64,000 nt of DNA, taken from assembly GCF_003086295.3 (NCBI RefSeq), contig NC_092039.1, positions 94,201,061 through 94,265,060 on the forward strand, in the 5' to 3' direction. Each line of letters begins with the position of its first letter. The stretch's first letter is position 1. The DNA comes from Arachis hypogaea (lineage: Eukaryota > Streptophyta > Magnoliopsida > Fabales > Fabaceae). A program made the position numbers and the translations under genes. Below are positions 59,704 through 64,000 of this stretch, in pieces. Under the pieces are notes generated by a model. That model worked only from the letters and a program-made list of their open reading frames with translations. It was not told the DNA's origin and did not search any database.

Positions 59704-61785
59704 GTATACCATGTCTTAGGAAAGAAGGAGGCGCCATACATCCTAGCAATCACATTTACCAAAGAAGATGCATCCAGAATCATCCCAAGACACAACGACC
59801 CCATGGTCATCACAATCATATTGGCAAACGCCAACCTCCACCGTACATTAATTGACCAAGGAAGCTCTGCCGACATCTTATTCAAAACTGCCTTCGACAA
59901 GCTCAGCTTAGAAGAAAAAGAGCTAAGAGCATACCCGAACAGCCTGTTCGGACTTGGGGATACCCCAATACAGCCACTGGGATACGTACCGTTACATACA
60001 ACCTTTGGAAAGGGGAACCAATCCAGAACACTCAAGATAGACTATATTGCGGTCGACGTAAGCTCAGCCTACAATGCCTTAATAGGTCGGACAACGTTAA
60101 ATCAACTCGGCGCAATAGTTTCAACTCCACATCTATGTATGAAATTCCCAACTACAGAAGGGATAGCTACAATAAAAGCAGATCAAAAGATGGCGCGTTG
60201 CTGTTATAACGAAAGTCTAAACCTCCGAGGCGAAGGAGGAGAGTTCCACACAATCGAACTCGGCAGAGTTCAGAGACGAGAAGAACTCCGCCCACGACCC
60301 GAAGGAGAAATAGAAAGAGTCCAGATCGGAGATACCTCGGATAAAACAACTAATATTGGCACGATTCTGAAAGGAAACGCAAAGGAATCACTAATACGGT
60401 TCCTACGAGATAATGTTGATCTCTTCGCATGGAAAGCAGCCGACATGCCAGGCATAGATCCCGAACTAATGAGCCACAAATTGGCAGTCTACCCGGGATC
60501 CCGGCCGGTACAACAAAGACAAAGAAAACTCGGGCCAGAACGGTCTCAGGCTGTAGAAGAACAAGTACAAGCACTACTAGAGGTAGGGTTCATAAGAGAA
60601 GTTAAATACCCACTATGGCTAGCAAACGTCGTCTTGGTGAGAAAGTCAAATGGGAAGTGGCGAATGTGCACCGACTACACCGACCTCAACAAAGCCTGCC
60701 CAAAAGACCCTTATCCACTCCCAAGCATCGACGCTCTAGTAGATGCCTCATCGGGATATAAGTATCTCTCGTTCATGGACGCATACTCAGGGTACAACCA
60801 GATCCCAATGTATCCACCGGATCAAGAAAAAACCTCGTTTCTCACACCAAAAGCAAATTATTGCTACATCGTAAAAATCATGGAGGTCTATGTGGATGAC
60901 ATGTTGATAAAGACACAAAGTGAAGGGACATTACTGACCGACTTGGTTCAAGTATTCGACACCATACGGAAGCACGGCATGCGACTCAACCCGGTTAAAT
61001 GCACCTTCACGGTGGAAGCAGGTAAATTCTTGGGCTTCATGCTCACACAAAGAGGAATCGAGGCAAATCCAGATAAATGCCAGGCCATACTCAACATGAA
61101 GAGTCCAACCTGCGTCAAAGAGGTACAACGACTCAATGGAAGATTGGCGGCCTTGTCTAGATTCCTAGCAGGGTCAGCAATAAGATCCCTCCCCTTCTAG
61201 GCTACCTTAAGGAAGGAAAAGAAGTTCAAGTGGACAACGGAATGTGAACAAGCCTTCCGAGACTTCAAAGAATTTTTGGGACAGCTACCTATCCTATCTC
61301 GCCCACAAGAGGGAGAACCACTCATACTGTACCTCGCAGTAGGAAGTCGGGCAATAGCCTCAGCACTAATTAGAAAAGACGAAGGGGGACAACAACCCGT
61401 CTACTTCATTAGTAAAGCACTACAGGGGTCAGAGCTGAACTACCAGAAAATAGAGAAGTTTGCCTATGTTCTGATACTCACATCCCGACGATTTCACCCA
61501 TACTTCCAAGCGCATACCATTAAAGTTCGAACCAACCAGCCCATAAAAGGGATATTGCAGAAAACAGATCTAGCAGGAAGAATCCTACAGTGGGCAATCG
61601 AGTTGTCCGAGTTCGACCTCCAGTACGAGGCGCGGACAGCCATCAAATCACAATACCTAGCCGACTTCATCGTAGAATTCACAGACACCCCGGAGATCCC
61701 CATAGAGTGGAGTATATACGTGGACAACTCCTCAAATAAAGACGAAAGCGGTGCAGGAGTGATAATCGAAAGCAACCAAGGAACC
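59704..61785 (+). pseudogene. Tat copy 1 protease-RT-RNase H, damaged and cut by nested element
   Basis: In frame with gag. The protease has ANLHRTLIDQGSSADIL (active-site Asp in DQGSS), near residue 20 of the 59803 frame. RT has VRKSNGKWRMCTDYTDLNKA, YPLPSIDALVDASSGYKYL and FMDAYSGYNQIPM, then jumps from FLTPKANYCY to MEVYVDDMLIK. About 30 residues are missing, including the usual PFGLKN-type block. A TAG at 61198 precedes the connection region; RNase H follows (PLILYLAVGSRAIASALIR, SKALQGSELNYQKIEKFAY) to IEWSIYVDNSSNKDESGAGV. It is cut at 61785 by the second copy's LTR. No enzyme activity is expected. Confidence 0.85.
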
Positions 61786-62329
61786 TGTTCATACCCTGGG
61801 TCGAGCTATCCGACCCGGGATGATTGGAGATAAAGCGACCGACCTCTTCAGGTCAGACTATCCGATCTCTTCTTAAAGAGCTCAGCCAAATCGACAGAAA
61901 AGCCTAGTAAAGGGCCCAAATAGAGGAGCACGACCCAAATCCTAAGGCGGCCTAAGCCTATAGAGATAAAGGCGGTTCCGTTGAAAGATACGCTGACCTC
62001 AACTCAAAGATAAAAGATAAGATAAGATAACTAACGTATCATATCCAAAAGGTCACATCTCACCATTATAAATACACTGGAGCACCCAGGTATAACTCAT
62101 ACTCTGATTCTACTCAATACCTGCTTAATACCCTTGCTAACTTAAGCATTGGAGTCCCTTGCAGGTACCCCCCACCCTCCGGGAACAAAGGAATCAGCAC
62201 CACCACCAAGTCCAACAAGTCGGACACAACAGCTCCGGCCGTCTCCCACCAGCCGGACACGTTAGCACTGACCAGTACAGAAGATCTCATTCGAGATCAA
62301 CCTCCAGTTTCAGGTCACCCTCGGAACAT
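61786..62329 (+). repeat. LTR of Tat copy 2
   Basis: TGTTCATACCCTGGG to TCGGAACA, with TATAAATACACTGGAGC near 62066-62083 as TATA box. It is similar to the LTR at 56337-58331 minus its insertion. Confidence 0.88.
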
Positions 62330-62330
62330 T

Positions 62331-62347
62331 GGCGCCGTTGCCGGGGA
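62331..62347 (+). other. primer-binding site of Tat copy 2 (tRNA-Asp)
   Basis: TGGCGCCGTTGCCGGGG, a perfect complement to the tRNA-Asp 3' end, one base after the LTR. Confidence 0.92.
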
Positions 62348-62369
62348 ACCTGGATGTCATCCCATCACC

Positions 62370-62885
62370 ATGGCGGACGACCATGACAACGACCACGATT
62401 CAGGTCTGGAGGATCAGACACCGCACAAAAACGCGGATGTCACGCTACAAAACACTCTGGAAACCAACAAAGACAAAGACTCACCAAATTCAGGGGCAAT
62501 AGAAGCGCTCCTGGATTGCCTAAAACAACTGGAAAAAGAAACCCAACAACAACGGGAAATTGGAAGAGATCTCCAAAGAGAGGTGCGGCGACATCGGGAG
62601 TTGGAAGAAAAACTACAGCAATTGGAAGCCGATCTCAAATCAAAAGCCCCCCGGGCTAATCTCGAGGAAAATTCAGGCAAAGAGCAAGACCCGTTCACTA
62701 GGGAAATCATGAAAACCAAAATTCCAAAAGACTTCAAACTCCCGGATATGACCTTGTATGATGGCATCACGGACCCCAACCACCACCTCAGCAACTTCAG
62801 AAGTAGAATGTACCTCACTGACGCCCCAGATGCTATTCGCTGCAAGGCTTTTCCAACAACTCTAACAAAGACAGCGATCCGATGA
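62370..62885 (+). CDS. Tat copy 2 gag, N-terminal segment
   Basis: ATG 62370 opens 171 codons: an acidic start (MADDHDNDHDSGLED), a coiled coil (LKQLEKETQQQREIGRDLQR through LEEKLQQLEADL), then the gag entry DPFTREIMKTKIPKDFKLPD and FRSRMYLTDAPDAIRCKAF. It ends at a TGA at 62883 where copy 1 has a Trp codon. A one-base gain in the C-run near 62898-62903 follows. The start is 23 bases after the primer site and is shared with copy 1, which supports it. Confidence 0.85.
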   Translation: MADDHDNDHDSGLEDQTPHKNADVTLQNTLETNKDKDSPNSGAIEALLDCLKQLEKETQQQREIGRDLQREVRRHRELEEKLQQLEADLKSKAPRANLEENSGKEQDPFTREIMKTKIPKDFKLPDMTLYDGITDPNHHLSNFRSRMYLTDAPDAIRCKAFPTTLTKTAIR

Positions 62886-62892
62886 TTCGACA

Positions 62893-64000
62893 ACCTACCC
62901 CCCGAAGTCCATCTCAAGCTTTGATGACTTAGCTAAAAAATTCCTAGCCAGATTCTCCATTCAGAAAGATAAAGCCAAGCACGCCCCCAATTTACTAGGG
63001 ATCAAACAAGGAGATCGAGAGAGCCTCCGCAGCTACATGGAGAGATTCAACAAAACATGCATGGACATACAAAGTTTACCAACGGAGGCCGCCATCATGG
63101 GACTCATCAATGGCCTACGAGAGGGACCTTTCAGCCAATCTATATCAAAAAAGTACCCGACCTCCTTAGATGAAGTGCAGGAGCGGGCAGAAAAGTATAT
63201 CAACATGGAGGAAAATGCTCGGTTAGGGGAAACCTCAAAATCGGGGACCTCCTACCGAGACAAAGACAAGGAATCCAAAAGAAAAGAAGATCGACAAGGG
63301 GAGAAAATTAAAAAATACCATAACTACTCCCCTCTCAGGGCATCCCTGGTTGAGATATACAAAGAAGTCTGCGATACGGAAAAAATCCCCCCAGCACGGC
63401 CACTCAAAGGCAAAAAGGGAGGAGGAAACCGAAAGGAATATTGTGAATACCATCGAGTCCGAGGACACTCCACAAACGAATGCTTCGACCTAAAATACAT
63501 CATAGAAAAATTGGTGAGAGAAGGAAAATTAGATCGATTCCTGGCCACCCGAGAAGATGATCAAAGAAAGAGACGAAGGGATGAAGATACCGATCGAACT
63601 GAACGATCACCTCAGACACCGGAAAGACATGTCCACATGATACATGGCGGATTTACAGCAGGTGGGAACTCCAAAACCTCTCGCAAAAGATATCTCAAAG
63701 AAGTATATCATGTCGAGGGAGAGGAGGAAGCCCTCAACATCCCAGCAATAACATTCACTAAGGAGGACGCATCCGGAATCATCACAGGACACGACGATCC
63801 CATGGTTATCACCATCATATTAGCAAACGCCAACCTACACCGCAACTTGATAGACCAAGGAAGTTCTGCCGACATCTTATTAAAGACAGCCTTTGATAAA
63901 CTCGGCTTAGAAGAAAAAGAACTTAAAGGCATATCCAAACAGTCTGTTCGGGCTAGGAGATACCCCGGTGTGACCACTAGGATACATACCACTACATACA
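62893..64000 (+). pseudogene. Tat copy 2 gag C-terminus and protease, partial at window edge
   Basis: After the frame change the sequence is open without stop to the window edge. It shows SISSFDDLAKKFLARFSI, YMERFNKTCMDIQSLPTEAA, a zinc-knuckle-like CEYHRVRGHSTNEC, an Arg/Lys-rich segment, the uninterrupted gag-pol junction LKEVYHVEGEEEAL, and protease LHRNLIDQGSSADIL near 63850. A further one-base insertion near 63929 shifts the final 70 bases. Apart from these frameshifts this copy is better preserved than copy 1. RT and integrase lie outside the window. Confidence 0.8.

Larger units (their letters stand above)
56337..61785 (+). mobile_element. Tat-type Ty3-gypsy retrotransposon, first copy, broken
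   Basis: An LTR (TGTTCATACC...GGAACA, 56337-58331, itself carrying a solo-LTR insertion) is followed by a tRNA-Asp primer site and a gag-protease-RT-RNase H frame. The frame is interrupted at 61785 inside RNase H by another element of the same family. The RT motifs and tRNA-Asp priming suggest the Tat lineage. The remaining RNase H, integrase and 3' LTR would lie beyond the window. Stops, a frameshift and an RT deletion show it is dead. GAGTT (56332-56336) is the likely target-site copy. Confidence 0.85.
61786..64000 (+). mobile_element. Tat-type retrotransposon, second copy, nested in the first, runs off window
   Basis: An LTR of 544 bp (61786-62329), a perfect tRNA-Asp primer site and a gag-protease region parallel to copy 1 at about 80-90 per cent identity by eye. 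It begins inside copy 1's RNase H coding sequence after GAACC (61781-61785), the expected target-site copy. The other end lies outside, so nesting rather than tandem recombination is inference. Confidence 0.82.

Noticed and set aside
62159..62386. 75-codon plus-strand frame at the Tat copy 2 LTR end
   Set aside because: It crosses the LTR and primer-binding site and overlaps the true gag start in another frame.

Overview
The window looks like a repeat-dense, gene-poor stretch of a plant nuclear chromosome, most probably a legume and, from the element families, most likely Arachis (peanut). This rests on remembered family signatures: LTRs opening TGATGAGCGGATAATTT, GGCGTTNAACGCC palindromes, CGCGTACGCGTC blocks, a SIRE-type copia element, and a soymovirus-like viral insertion. 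No database search was possible. I see no intact ordinary host gene. Nearly all coding sequence belongs to mobile elements or to an integrated plant pararetrovirus.

Layout. Positions 1-3019 hold part of a minus-strand LTR element with a non-canonical Tyr/Pro-rich ORF. At 3020-11570 lie old fragments: a possible LTR piece, a CACTA remnant, a decayed copia remnant, and a 4.9 kb CACTA element with a broken transposase. At 11571-14220 is AT-rich DNA with three microsatellites and a fold-back element. At 14364-21541 is a nearly complete, circularly permuted endogenous caulimovirid on the minus strand. It keeps a primer-binding site, movement protein, small ORFs, a pregenomic promoter, transactivator, protease-RT-RNase H, and a coat protein broken by one stop. 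At 21562-23425 is AT-rich DNA without genes.

At 23426-27732 is a copia element with TSD TAAAA. Next is a hAT transposon (28184-33020) with an apparently functional transposase gene. It is bracketed not by an 8 bp target duplication but by two near-identical 660 bp copies of the copia LTR plus flank, with its left tip missing. At 33936-34453 is a decayed GRF-zinc-finger-type gene fragment.

From 34548 to the right edge everything is a nested stack. A SIRE-type copia element (5' LTR, gag, pol, env-like ORF) has its 3' LTR split twice. The first split is a very young 10.7 kb Athila-like element (44573-55273, TSD GCAAG) with intact gag-protease and a second ORF but no polymerase. The second is a Tat-type gypsy element (from 56337), which itself carries a solo LTR (56730-58202, TSD TACCC) and is interrupted in RNase H by another Tat copy (from 61786) that runs off the window.

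The elements work as independent replicons. The Athila-like element and the LTR-only pieces must depend on proteins made elsewhere, whereas the hAT transposase and several viral ORFs look translatable as they stand. The strongest leads are the pararetrovirus, the hAT duplication structure, the polymerase-less but recently active Athila-like element, and its 31 bp-periodic palindrome array.
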